A stretch of 64,000 bases of DNA. Source: Chamaea fasciata. Taxonomy: Eukaryota > Chordata > Aves > Passeriformes > Sylviidae. Position 1 is the first letter of the stretch. Every line of letters begins with the position of its first letter. Shown here in pieces: positions 36,111 to 48,470 of this stretch. The position numbers and the translations under genes were made by a program. The DNA is taken from positions 129,001-193,000 of the forward strand of contig JARCOQ010000016.1 of NCBI GenBank assembly GCA_029207755.1, read 5' to 3'. The notes under the pieces are model-generated. The model was not told the DNA's origin, ran no database searches, and saw nothing but the letters and a program-made list of their open reading frames with translations.

Positions 36111-39100
36111 TCAATTATTCTAAAACATTTTGTCAGACCTAGGAACTGTAAAAATGTAGGGAGCATGTGGATTCATAAACCTAATTTCTGTAACTTCCTT
36201 GGAAAGGGATGAATGTATAAGTGAGTATTTTGAGAACTTCTAGGGAATGAATACCATTATGGGATTCTGGGTAGTGAAATGACGATTCTTTCTAAGCACT
36301 GTCCTTTTCCTTTTCAGTCTCCCAGTATTTGCTGGGGTTCGTCCTTACTCCCTCTTTGGGTAAGAAGATATGAACATGTACATGTGTCATGAATAGACTG
36401 TGCCCCAGACCACCTCATGTGAAACAACAATCAGAAATCCAAAAGTTTTTGGAGTTAATTTTCTTTTTCAGTGTAAAAGGAAATAGACTACATATATTCA
36501 TCACTTTCACTGATTTTTAATGAAAGAGAATTACTAACATTAACAAAATTTTGGTGGCATTTCATTAAGAGAAGTAGAAATTCCACGTTTAATATATTCG
36601 ATGGAGGTAAAAATTTAGCAACATCATACACCTGTGGGTGAGTTAGAACCAGGCAGATGGTGCAGTCACATCAGAGGAAACCGAGACTGTTAGCAGAAAA
36701 GGACTGAGGATTTCAAGGACAGTCAAAGCTTTACAATTCACTGTAAGCATGTGAGCGCCTCATCTTTGGTTTCAGCTATTTTCTTCTGTGAATTATTTTG
36801 CTGTCCAGGGAAATCCTGTGCATCTCTCCAAAGGTCCACTTCCCTCCTCCAAAGCGCAGTTTTTCACTGGGCTAGATTCTCTCCCAAACCTGCACTTCAT
36901 CCATGAGTAGAGTCTTGACATTTCTCCAAGGGGAATTGTTTGGGTTTTTGTTCCCCGTAGAGCGGTATTCTCTTCCCAGGCAGCCTTGTTCTTCTCTTGG
37001 AAGGCTGTGATCATATCCCTGGTTTTCTTCCCATAATGACTTGCTATGTTCTCTCCTGATCTCTTTCCATTACCTAAAGCTCTGTTTTTCTTCCAAAAAT
37101 GTTCTTGCCTTCTCTTGTAAATTTGTGATTATCTGGCTTGTCATATTCCTGAAATAAACCATTAGCTTGTAGCTGAAGAAGAGAGATGATCTAAGAAATT
37201 GGGAAACCCTGAAGTATCACCTTGAAAGTGCCATTACCACAGGCCAGTTTGTGATGTGAAGAAAGAGCCTAAAATGACAGTTATGAAACTCCCTTAAAGG
37301 CAGAGCCATAATCCCATCAATGACATTTCAGCATGGAAAAGAATTAAAGAAGTCTATTATCAAATTTATTTTTATTGCAACCCCTGTAGGAATCCATAAG
37401 AAATATAGTGCTAGTTTTTAATTGATAAAATGTAATAAGGACTGTAAAAATATAAAGTAGAGAAAGTGATCATTGGAATTGTGTATTTATTTTCTGTCCT
37501 TTGAAAAGGCACCTACTATGAATTTTAAGCGTAATTTTTCTCAGGGTAGGAAAAAAAAGAAAATTTTGAAGGACAGCTTTGATGTAAGTTTTCCACAGTG
37601 CCTTGCTATTAGTCCTACATCAAATCTTAGAGCGAGATGTAATGATAGTTTTCTTTAGCAACAGAAAGTAGTTTGCTTTCTCAGTGGGTTTGTTGTCATG
37701 GTTGCCTCCATGATGTGAAACGTAGAACTTATAAAGGGAATCAGAAGTACTTCAGGCAGAGTTCCATGGTGTCAGTATCGCTGCAGCAACCTTCATGTAA
37801 AAAATAAACTTTTGCTTAAATAGGATTTAGGGCTTGATGTAAGAATTGCTGGATGAAATTTTTATAGTTTATCATAAATGGGCCTGATTAGTGAGTGATG
37901 GTTTTTGTACCCTTCAGATGTGTGGGTATCCACAGCTGGGACGGTGTCTGATGGAAGTGAAACCCACTGGCAACAAACAAACCAACCTGCCAGGATGCCT
38001 CAGACATTTCTGTTCCACAGGCTGTCTGCAACAAGGCTGGAAAAGAGTTCTTTGATTTGCATTCCCTTTCTATGCACTGCGAGCTGGAGCTGAGCTTATA
38101 AACAATTTTGGAAGTGGTGGTGGAAAGAGAAAAGAAAGCAAAGAAAACCAAGCCAGGCCTTTCAGAGGTGCAGGCTGCAAGAATTAGAAAGTACATATTG
38201 GCCTTCAGAGATACACTTTGTCTTGGCTCTGTATTTTCAGAATTTGCTCTCCAGATTTAGATTCCCTTTCTGTGTGAGTCATACCAGCAGATTCTTTCCT
38301 GAGAATACTTGGAGTCCCTGAGACTAAAAGGTCAATAACAGAGAAAATCACTCCTGTTTGTTTTGCTTTTAATGTGCCTTGGAACCCCTAAAAGTCAAGG
38401 GAGCACATCAGTGCCTCTCTTCCAGTCCCCTTCTTCTTTTATACCTTCATGTACATGCCAGTTTTATTCTTCTCTTACTTAACACCTCTGTGTCTGTTGC
38501 ATGAGGTCTTGTTAGTTTTGTTTCTTTTCAATATGAAGACAGTTCTCCAGACTCTTATCCAAATTCTTGTGCCCCTTCACAGCCAGCTCTGTGCCTCCTG
38601 TGCTGCACTGAGAGCCCTGGTGAACCTCTGGGCCATCATCTGCGGGGATGTCACACCTCAGGCTGGGGATGGCAGTGTGGGGTCACTGCCTGTGCCTGTG
38701 GGGGCCTTTAGCACGGGGCACCGGTGTAGGAATGACCTGGGAAGGGTCAATGGTTCCTTCTTGCAGCTATTTCTGTTGGTGTGGGCAGTGCTAGAGGACA
38801 GCCTGTATGGCCTGGCTGTTCTAGGCTGGTTACACTGGGCACTTTTCATCCTCACTGACGTACGCCTTGAAGTCCACATGCAAATTTTCTGGGGAATTGG
38901 AGCTGGGATGTTGAGAGAGAGGATTTCCCTGTATAATGCAGCAACACCAAGGAAGAGACACACAACCCGCAAACTGAATTGATTGCACTGCCTTTAGGAC
39001 CTGCAGGCAGCTGCACAGCGTGGGGCACGCTTAGAGCAAGGAAAACAACAAGACTATATAATAGTAAAATAATACGGTAATATTAGTACAATCTGTTTAA

Positions 39101-42100
39101 TTTGAAGTGTTCAGACGAAACTGGGAAGAAATGGCTTTGGGACCAATTTGGGATATGGCAAAACTGTCAAAGTTTTCTTTGGACATAAAAAGCCTGAGAG
39201 GCAGAGAGAACTCAGGAACTGGAAGCAGTGAGGCTACCACTGTCCTCCATGTGTGACAATGTCCCCTCCTTCTCTGCCACTGTCAGCCAGGCTTCGTCTC
39301 TTGGCCCTGCCCTTCAAGAGGAGCTCTGCTCTCCAGGCCTGTGCTTTCTCTGAATGACTCTGCTTCTGATCTCGGCATACACGGGACTGTTCATTCAACC
39401 CTGCTCCTGATTCTGCAGCGTCAGTAGTGACACAGACATTTCCTAGTGCTTTTGGAATGCCCTGGAGGTGGAGAGGCTTGCTCTGTTCCTCACCTTGTGC
39501 TGCAGAAATCAGCAGCAGGAGCAGCCCTTAAATATAGATACTGTGCTTAAGAATTTCTGCTTTTTCATTGTGACAGGGAGATTGCAGGTTTGTGTTTTTG
39601 TTTTTATGGATATGAAGTTAGTCTGGGATGTCTTTGATATATGCACTTGGTTTGGCCACTAGGATACAGATTTTGCTCAGCCTGCAAATGCAGCGTTATG
39701 CCATTCTGAGGGACAGCCGCCTGAAACAGTGAAAGAACCAAATCACTCTCTACAGACACCTCAAATTGCACTGTAAAAGTGGCATTACTTGCTCTCCAGG
39801 TATTTCTCTTGGACACCATCTCTTTTGCTATTCTTCCCCACAGGGTCATTATCAGTTTTCTTACAGTGCATAAAAGCCATCAAGCAAACACAACGTTTGT
39901 AGGGTTACATTAGTGTCTTTATATTAATAGACAGTTCTATTGAATGTACTTCAGAAAAGGATGAACTAAAATGCCTCCTTGTATCAGATCATCTTCTGCC
40001 CCTCTTCAGTGCTGCTGGGTGGCTCCCAAGCAGGTTCTCTCTGCTCTCAGTGCAGCAGATTTCCCTCGTGCCCTCGGTAGTTACATAAGGCTGTGCAAAT
40101 GAATCTGTAAGCATAACAAAGGTTCAAAAGCTTTGTGTAAGTAATTAAGGTCAATTATCAGGGTAAGCATTCTGTCATGTAAGTATTGGAGAAATTTAGG
40201 GTCACAGACTAAATGTATTACAGATTTGACACCACACAGCTGCTGGCAGGGGCTTTTCCTTCCCTCCACATTTTCTTTCATGGTGCAAGAATGTGCAGAA
40301 TGGGCTTTTCACTGCTGGTTGGCAAAGCTTTTGATGGTCAGAAGTTATTCCAGTCCTTTGAAACACACTGTTAATGGATTGAAGCAAAGAAACTGATTTT
40401 TCGGACTGTTTAAACCTTGAGGCTACTCAGCAGTCTTCCTTTCTCTGCTGTTAAAGATTTTATGCATTTCTCTTTTCCTACAGGTTTATCTTGTCTGTTC
40501 AGATTGTTCTTTGCTGTCAAAGCCTTCCTTTATCAAATCCCAGCCCCGTACCTGGTTATCAGACCAGTCCTCAAAGTACCTCAATTGCAGTGGTCTGTGT
40601 TTGGTTCTCCTGTTACCTGTGCTAAGGGTCTTCACCAAAAGAAATGGGAGAGTCTCATCTGGGAAAAGGAAATGCTCTTCTGGAATGAGTGTGGGAGACT
40701 GCACCTCTGTGGGTGTGCTCCTGTGGGTGTGCTCCATGTATTGTTTTTACAGTATCTGTCCCAAGTATCTACCTGTCAGACAGTGCTTCAATAGTTAGCA
40801 AAACATCTGCAGTAAAATCTATGAAAAGTTATCAAAATTCTTGCCACGAGCTTGGCAATCAAATTAAGATATGTGGGCTGACACGTACCCCCAAACTAAT
40901 CCTTAAACTCTGTCAAACCTGAACAGTTCCCATACTCTTCTGTTGCTTCTTGGCACTTTTCCTCAGTGAGGATGCAATTCAGATACCAAAGGTGAACGTG
41001 TTAAGGCCTCATCAATTCAATAATATTTCAAGTCCTTGGAAACAAAAGTAAACAGCATAGAGACTATACAAAACCTTACAGCTCTCTTCCACGCACCTCC
41101 TACATGACATAATGTTGTTTCTTCCATCTCCCAACAAGACCCCTGATAATGAAGTGCTGTGTGTGAGCCAGAGGGTCTTTGAGCCCTGATAACACCTTGT
41201 GCTCTGTGCTGTGACCATGCTCAGACAGGCCAAGCCCTCCCTCAGGCAGAGAGACCTCGTGATGTAGTGATTCCTACACAGAAAAAAGTATGGCATCCTT
41301 CAGAATTTCTAAGCTTTATGCCTTTAACTAAGGTGCTGCTTTCTGTCCTGGGTGTTTTCTATCTCAGAGCAGCAATAATGCTGCCTCACAGCCCTGCAGT
41401 ACGCCACAAGTATTTCATGGCAAAATGCTTTGTCTAGGACTTCTCAACATAGAAACACATTGTGTTCCAAAAGGCTTGCTCATAGTCATATTTATCAGCC
41501 AGAATTATGCAATGCTATGTTAAATATTTCAGAAGAAATTAGAAGTTAATTCAGTGGCACTGATCATCTCCTTGTTCTGTTTATGATTAAGGAGAGGCTG
41601 TCAAAGTGGGTAGGTTAGAAATTTACTTAGTTTGACAAGTGTCTCATTTAGTAGCTCTTTTCTTGAATATTCTGCTCCTACTTCCTTGACTTCTAATTCA
41701 AAGCTAAGCCAAAACACCAAAGCCAGTGACAACAGCTTCCTCCTTGGTTGGGTTTCAAACAGCCCTTCCCAGAAACACGAGCTGCCTGATGGTGACACAT
41801 CCGGAAACGAGGTTTGCAGGCAGTTGTTTGCCTCTTAATTTTCCTTGACTGCTATATAGACTGCTGCCACTTGTCCTCAGATGGAGGCTGATGGCAGCAG
41901 GGCCAGCCTGGCAGGCTGTTTCCACATTCAGCTCACGGGCAGCTCCTTTGCAGTGACATCCTCTCGGGCCTGGCTCCCGTCTGGGCTGGCAGCAGTGGCT
42001 CCTGTTGCAGAGGCTGGATCAGCATGAGGGGCAGAAAATCCAGGGAGGGGCACCAGCTGAAGGTATTACTTCTGTTCCTTTTAATTCCTCAGTGTCCCCT

Positions 42101-45100
42101 CTTCTGGTGGAAAGTGGACAAATACATCACTGCTGGAAACCGTGTGAGTGACTCAGCCAGGTTCACAGGAGGAGCCAGACTGCCGGGGAGAAGAAATTGC
42201 TCTGCTTTTATAATCAAAGCTACTAAAACTAGTTGGCCTTTTCATAGTGTCTCCTAAAATACAGCCATCACAGTCTGCAATACGAGGGGGAAAGAAAGGA
42301 AAGGTGCCTGATAGAAAATGCTGAGGTCAGATTAAGGCGTTCACATGGAGGGTACATGACACGTTTAGACCCCTGAAGCTGACAGTCATCGGAGACAGGA
42401 CATAAAAGCTGAGTGGTGTTTGTTATTCTCTCTCATGCTGGCAGTAATTGTGATGGGAATTATCAGTGACACTGAGCTAAACCTCTCTCCCTTCAGTCTT
42501 GTAGGCTGTAATCTTGCTCTCTGCATAAAATGCTGCAAGGAACTGAGGCACACATGGGAGAAGGGCAAGGAGGAAATCCTTACTCTGAGATGGAAACTTG
42601 GAGCACCAGAGCCAGCATTGCCAGAGCAGACTTCATTTTCTTTTTTGTAATTACAATAAAGCTTAGCTTGGGGCTTCTAATGGTAACCTGTCTGAATTGC
42701 ATTGTGTTATAAGAGGTACTAAAAGCTAATATGAGGTAATCATACAAAGTCATGGCTGAACCTCAGGCTCCATCTTCTCCCAGAAAGAGACACTAGCAGC
42801 AGTTCAAGTGTGGCCATGGCTGTACTTTTCTCCCCTCTATGCGCTGTTGATAATATAGCCTTTGGCTTCCTACTATTTTTCCCACTGGCAGTGATTGCTA
42901 TGTAGCCAGCCAGCACCACTTTGCCCATGAGTATAAAAGCTCCTTTTTCTCCCCCGAGATGATAAGCTCAAGGGGTGTCCTTTAAAGCAAACTAACAGTT
43001 AACTGTGCAATTGCTGTGCAGACCTCAGTTGGCATTTTCAGTGTCAAGCTAACACTAAATGTTATTAAACAGAGGTGGAGAGAGTGAGAACTTCTCCTCT
43101 GGACTCCCAGAGAATGTTCTTCCTCTCTTGTACTGTGTATACAACAAGAACCATGAAATCCAGTGAGTGTTAAGACAATGACTTTTACAGACTTGTGCCA
43201 TGGTTTTTTTGCGTGGAAAAATGATGTTGCTTTTTGTGTCCCAGTCCTGAAAATAGGCCATGGCAGAGCTGTGGGCAGTGGTGGGCTGGGAGCTCTGCCT
43301 TTGCCTGTTCATTTGGGAATGAACAGTGATTTTTCCCAAGCAGAATTTGTTTCACCTATGACAATAGTTGGTGAGTGATGTTCCTCTCTCTATCCCCAAC
43401 CATGAAGGTTCTGATTCCTTTTGCTCCCATTGTCCCCCTGGCTGTGGGAGTCAGCCTGAGCTGCTTCCCTCTCATCCCTGTCCCGGTGCTGCTTCAGAGC
43501 CATGCCAGACATTCAGACAAAAAAATGCCAAGAGCTACAGATGAACCAGAGCAAGAAGTTTCAAACAATTGCACTCTAGACTGGAAGGCAATATTTGTGT
43601 GGGCTGTGTGGAGAGGGGAATGTGTGTACAGGGAAAAGAATGAAACCTAGGGGAAATGATTGGGTTTTGTTGTGCCTTCTACTTGTCACGTGTATTGCTG
43701 TGAGGAAATGGACACAAGCTGAAGCTAAAATGTGAGATGCATTCAGCTGTTTTCAAAACCAGCAACATTTTTTGCCCGTGTTTTTGCAAAATTGTGTACA
43801 ACATCTTGAGATAGATAAGGTTAGAGCAATATGACATTGCTAATGTCAAGATTAATGGTGACTGAAGTACCTTGGGTGGGGACACATTTTCTAGACTGGA
43901 CATTGCTGTTGTGCTTCCACCAGTGAGCTCCCCCAGAAGCTGCTGTTGGGAGAACAGAGGGCTGTGCCCTTGCCCTGCTTGTGTCCTCCAGCCCTCTGAT
44001 GACAGCAGAATTACTGTACTTTATGGGAAAACTTTGAAGTGAAAAACTTCAGTTTTCTATTTTTCACTTCTTTGTTGCTACCACTGCAGTTTCACCTGTC
44101 TTATAAATTATGCACTGTTTGCCCTCTTGAAATTGTCTGGTTTCTGAGTTTTATGCTTTCCAAAGTTTTTTTCTTTCTGCACTGCTTTAGGTGACTTTGT
44201 ATGGTACGTGACTCTGAGTGCTATTTATGGGGGTTTGATTTATTGCCTTACTCTCTCAAATCTAGCCAATCTATTTATGTATTTTGTTTTGCTCAGAACC
44301 AAATTTCCCTCATAAGCTAGTCTGACTTGGTTTTGAAAGTCCTTTCTGAAAAAGACCTACCTCAGGTATAGACTCCAGGACTCTTTCAAAAGAGAAAAAA
44401 CAACTAAGCCAAAGTGATCTTTCTTACATAATTTTTCTCCTTTCACTATTTCAAATAGCATTAGAACACTGCTCCATTCTGGTGTCAGGATTTATTTCCC
44501 TGAGTTCTAAGATGTATGTGCTATAGCAATAGATCTGCTCAAATGTTGTACAACGGATGGCCACTGCTGGGATGGGAGAGATTGCCACAACTGGTCAAAA
44601 GTGTGGGCTTTAGCTGCCTGCAGGAAGCTGTTTAATGAGACTGCCTACTACAATGTAGGAGCTGTCAGAAAGCAGACCCTGGGTTGCCCCAGGTTTTCTG
44701 GGCTTTTGCCACCTTTTTTGCTGCCCTCTTTACCTGATGTAATTGCATTTCAAAGCTGAGGTTTGAGGACAACATCACCCATGTCTTAAGAGGATGCAGT
44801 CCCACTGATTTCCACAGAGTTGTTTTCATACAGAAAAGACTTGAATTTATTCCGGAGATAACACAGCTCTTTGAAAGTCAAGCCAGTGGCTGTTTTAAAA
44901 ACATTTTAAAAATACCCACTGCACACTTTTATGTCTGCTTTAGAATCAACACTGAGGAGCTGCTTTTAGAGTCCAAGATGAAAGTGGAAGGAGTTATGAG
45001 CACTGTGTAAGATAATGAACCTCTGTACAAACTACCTGCCTGAGACAATATGTGCCTACATGTTAATAAGGCCAAGATGCAGGAACAAGCCATCTTGCAT

Positions 45101-46723
45101 ACTTTGTTTCATATTTTTTCTGTGCCTTTTTGGTTTTTTTGGGGCTCTGTGAATGCTCTGATGGCATCTCTACCTACATCCTGGCTTGTGTGGGAGTCAA
45201 TTCTTCCTCCAAATTGTCTGCTGTTATCCTAGTAGGAGGTTTGACCAGAAGGCTGGAGTAAATTAATGACTAGACAAAGGTTGCATATAATTTCTATTTG
45301 GATCGTAGCTATCTGGTTTCACAGTTCTTTGAGATTAGCTCTGTAACAGTAACAACTCTGAACTTTGAGAAGTTCTTAATTTGTGGAGGAAAGAAGATAT
45401 GAAAGAAGACATTTAGAAGTCCTTTGTTATTTAAAGGAGCTGGAGAAACGTGACATTTCCATTTTGCCGTGCAGACACAGCAGGCACCGTGCCTGCCCCG
45501 AGTTAATGGCAGGGAACAGCAGGACGCTGCAGACAGGCCAGGGGACAAGGGTGGCCTGAACTCAGTGTGCTGCTCTGCCTCTGTTTCTCCTCTCATCCTC
45601 TGTTCAGGTGATGAACTTTGAGACAGAATTGCCTCTTGCTCTACAGAGATAAAACGTGTGGTTTGGAGGGAGCCTTGGCTGAGTCTGAGCCTGTGGCTGT
45701 GCTGTAGCACAGACCAGAATCGGGGCACAAACCCTGCTGGGCTGTGTGCTGGCACAGCTCAGCTTGAGGGCTGCCACCTCCCAGGAGGTGTGTGTGAACA
45801 GAGTGTGGCTTGTGCTGGGTATCACTGACTTCTTATGCGCCTGGCAAAAATATAATAAATCTTAGTGCCCTGTTGCTGTTCTGTGGGCAGTTGTTCAGGC
45901 AGCACTTTCATTAACCAGCAGCAGAAGCAGCCTCTTGAGCACAGAATTTGTTTCCAAGGAAATTGGAAACCTGGCCTCTAATCAAGTGGATGTTTTTCAA
46001 TGCTACAATATAAGATTATTCAATGTTGTCGTATGGGTGCTCTGCAGTGTTTTTCTGTAGTTATAACATCAACATTTCATTAAGCTGAATGTTATTATGC
46101 CGTTTCAATTATCTGAGTCTTGCCTATGCAGATATTTCTAACGACTGCATGCTAAAGCTAAATGTTTAATTTATATATTTATCTGCTCTATGTGGAAGAA
46201 AGGAAAGTTTCTAGTTCTAGCCCAGTAGTGGAGAGCTGCCCCCCAAATATGCCAGAAAGATTACCCTAAATGTTGCATAGAAAAATAAATAGAAAAAATT
46301 AAGAAAACCAGAAGAACTTATTAGAAAATTAAAAAAGAAATACACTTGGCAGAACTGCTGATTTACTCTCCTTTTGTGGTTTTTTAATGCATTTGGAAAT
46401 GCAGGTAGAGTTGCATAGCCTGATGACTCACAGAATACCTCTGAGCAAAACAACCTGCTTAAGACATAGAAAAAAAGATTGAACAGGTTTTCTAATGATC
46501 CAAAAATTACTGGCTGGGGTTTAAATCAGGTGAATTCTTATTGGTATTCAGCAGAACTATCATGGTCAGACACTGCAGCAATTAGGAAGAGGAAGCAGGC
46601 AGCACGGGCAATCCGCTTTCAGGTAGTTTTTTGACATACACACAGCAGTCTTTTTCCATTGAGCCAGTGCCTGTGTTTTAGGGTATACATTAATGTACAT
46701 TAATGCTGGATCAGGACAGGGAT
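36111..46723. other. Noncoding sequence, no gene seen
   Basis: Unique sequence. The longest open frame is 177 codons at 38449-38982 (plus), with two hydrophobic stretches but no recognisable domain and a weak start context. A TATAAAAG motif stands at 42932-42939. A tandem duplication of TGTGGGTGTGCTCC-like wording lies near 40709-40733. Around 44797-44835 the phrase GTCCCACTGATTTCC weakly resembles old amniote repeats. The AT-rich stretch 45.96-46.19 kb has enhancer-like texture. No CR1 or LTR was recognised within this segment. Confidence 0.62.
42932..42939 (+). promoter_or_regulatory. TATA-box motif (TATAAAAG), promoter activity unproven
   Basis: TATAAAAG followed about 15 bp later by a pyrimidine-rich stretch (CTCCTTTTTCTCCCCC). 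The predicted start would be near 42962. No convincing exon follows, so this remains a motif match only. Confidence 0.18.
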
Positions 46724-47017
46724 TGATGCCTTGGGAAGGCCGACCTGGAACAGAGACTGGACAGAGCTAGAGAATAAAGTAGACATTTATTGAAAGGCCT
46801 TTAAGGATCCACCTTGGGGCAGCACAAGAGCCTGGCCAGGGCTACACCCAAGGTGGACCCACAGTGGTCACAAAATGACTGACTGGTCACAAGGTCTCAC
46901 ACTTTTATAAGTTTTGGTCCATTTGCATGTTGAGGTTTAATTGTCCAATTACAGCTTCAGGTTGTGAGGTCTCATCCTCCAGTGGTGCTCAGAGAATTTA
47001 GGCACATTGGTTCCACA
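46724..47017 (-). mobile_element. Solo LTR of an endogenous retrovirus (passerine type), minus orientation
   Basis: Read on the minus strand this block has the layout of a retroviral LTR. A TG start is possible at 47017 (TGTGGAACC) or 47006 (TGTGCC). A TATA box TATAAAAG lies at 46919-46912, an AATAAA polyadenylation signal at 46791-46786 about 120 bp further on, and the end is GGCATCA at 46724. The wording (TTTTGGTCCATTTGCATGTTG, CCAATTACAGCTTCAG, and the passage around the polyadenylation site) is familiar from LTRs common in songbird genomes, but the family name is not assigned. No gag, pol or env sequence lies beside it, so it is a solo LTR left after recombination. A 4-6-bp target duplication could not be identified at these edges. 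A 9-bp direct repeat (GGATTGATG at 46720-46728 and 47029-47037) flanks it, so the exact boundaries are uncertain. Confidence 0.75.
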
Positions 47018-47675
47018 TTTTCTTAACTGGATTGATGATTCAAGTTGCTTAGATGGCATTAAAAAATTCAAACAGTGGCCATATATATCATATCAAATAC
47101 TGTGATTTTCATGGTGGTTCAGTATAATAAAGACTCTTTGTGGCTATACTTTGCCTCAGCTCCTATGAATCCACATGACTTCAACCCTGCTTTCAACTGC
47201 CATAACATTGTGATTTATGTAGGTTTTTATGCTGAAACTAGTAAGTTAAACTTTCACAATAAGGAAGTTAAATCTCAAACAGGTCCTGACAGCTCTATTA
47301 ATCATATGAAAGCCAGGATTTTTGTTATGCGTCCTCACAGAGAATTTTATGCATAAAGAATTGCCTGGTTTAATCTGAATAGTCTGCACGGAAGAAAAAC
47401 GGTTCTCTGACAATAACAGCCTTGAGAGTGCAGTGGAGCTGTGCTGATGGACTACAGCAGCAGGGTACTGACAATCAAGGGAGGCAGCAACAGGTGATCA
47501 GGGTATTGCCAGGTAATTTACCACAGAACAGGCATTGTAATGGATTCTTCAGCAGAAACGGGATGAGCTGCTAAACAGGCACACCACTGAAAATTCAAAA
47601 CGGGTTCTGAAGTCAAGCAGACACTGTCATGTCAGTAGAAATCTGTTTCTTGTCCTTGAACAGATTTCAAAAGGC
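47018..47675. other. Noncoding sequence, no gene seen
   Basis: Unique sequence between the LTR and the A/C-rich tract. A 93-codon frame at 47075-47356 (plus) shows no domain and no similarity to retroviral proteins that I can recognise. Confidence 0.65.
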
Positions 47676-47779
47676 AGAAAAAACCAAAACCAAACCAAAC
47701 AAAAAACCAAAAAACACAAACAAAAAATGAAAACAACAACAACAACAACAAAACAAACAAAAACAACAACAACAAAAAG
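47676..47779 (+). repeat. A-rich (AAC)n/(AAAC)n simple tract
   Basis: About 100 bp of almost only A and C: AACC and AAAC steps followed by blocks of (AAC)n around 47731-47750 and 47764-47775. It may be a degenerated poly-A-like tail, but no retroposon body with matching flanks was recognised. Confidence 0.92.
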
Positions 47780-48411
47780 GGAAAGTAAAGAATGGGGTGC
47801 AATGTTTCTTTGATCTGTGTCTTAAAGGGGGGAACCAATAGACACAGGGCCTGTACCCTGTTCCCAGGCTGCTGGAAAGATGTTTGCAGAAGTGAAGAGC
47901 AGCTGTCATGTTGCCCTCTGTCACCTCATGGTCCTCCCTCCTTTCTCAAAACACACCTTGTACAACAAAAATGCCCAACCTGCAGGACAGTCCCTCATTG
48001 TGGGGACAGTGACCTGCCCAGAGGTGCCTGCTCAGCTCAGTGCCATGGGCAGAGCAGGACCTTGGCTCAAGCTGAGTTACAGTTGTTAATGTTTTTGGGA
48101 ACATGTCTGTGGAAAAGCCTCTCTTTTTCCAAAGGTACCAGGAGCTCCAAGGTGAGCAGAAGCCAAGAGTAGGTGATGCTGTGACCAGATTCCAGTTTTT
48201 CCCTAATTCTTCTGTAAATGCAAGAGCTTTCTTCAGTTTTGGTGACTATTTCATCCAGCCTTTGAACTTTTCCTGTTGTAGACTCCGGATGCTTAGACTG
48301 GCTTCTGCAGAAATGGCTCTAGAAAAAAGACTGTGCATGTAATCTTCTGATTTATGCAGCAGGGCAGAACTTCAGTGAACTCGACATCTGAGGACTTGTT
48401 CTTTCCATAAG
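47780..48411. other. Noncoding sequence, no gene seen
   Basis: Unique, somewhat GC-richer sequence. A 126-codon frame (47792-48172, plus) overlaps other frames and has no recognisable domain. No repeat was recognised between the A/C tract and the CR1 end. Confidence 0.62.
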
Positions 48412-48470
48412 AAAATTCATAGAATATGCTGAGTTGGAAGGGACCCATCAGAGATTTTGTTTTCTAGACC
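48412..48470 (-). mobile_element. CR1 LINE 3' end fragment, minus orientation
   Basis: The plus strand reads TTCATAGAATATGCTGAGTT followed by GGAAGGGACCCATCAGAGA. This is the reverse complement of the familiar avian CR1 3' terminus, in which a CCTTCCAACTC block is followed by a TTCTATGAATT tail. The element therefore points left, with its 3' end at about 48412. Similarity fades after about 60 bp (from TTTTGTTTTCTAGACC onward), so it is a short, 5'-truncated copy. The better match compared with the copy at 35.02 kb suggests a younger insertion. Confidence 0.85.

Noticed and set aside
35485..36212. Open frames of 166-212 codons on both strands (LLSSP and RRGEE repeats)
   Set aside because: They are forced by the CCTCT array, which lacks stop codons in all frames.
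47075..47356. 93-codon frame beside the LTR as a retroviral remnant
   Set aside because: The peptide shows no retroviral motif, and the LTR points away from this side on the minus strand.
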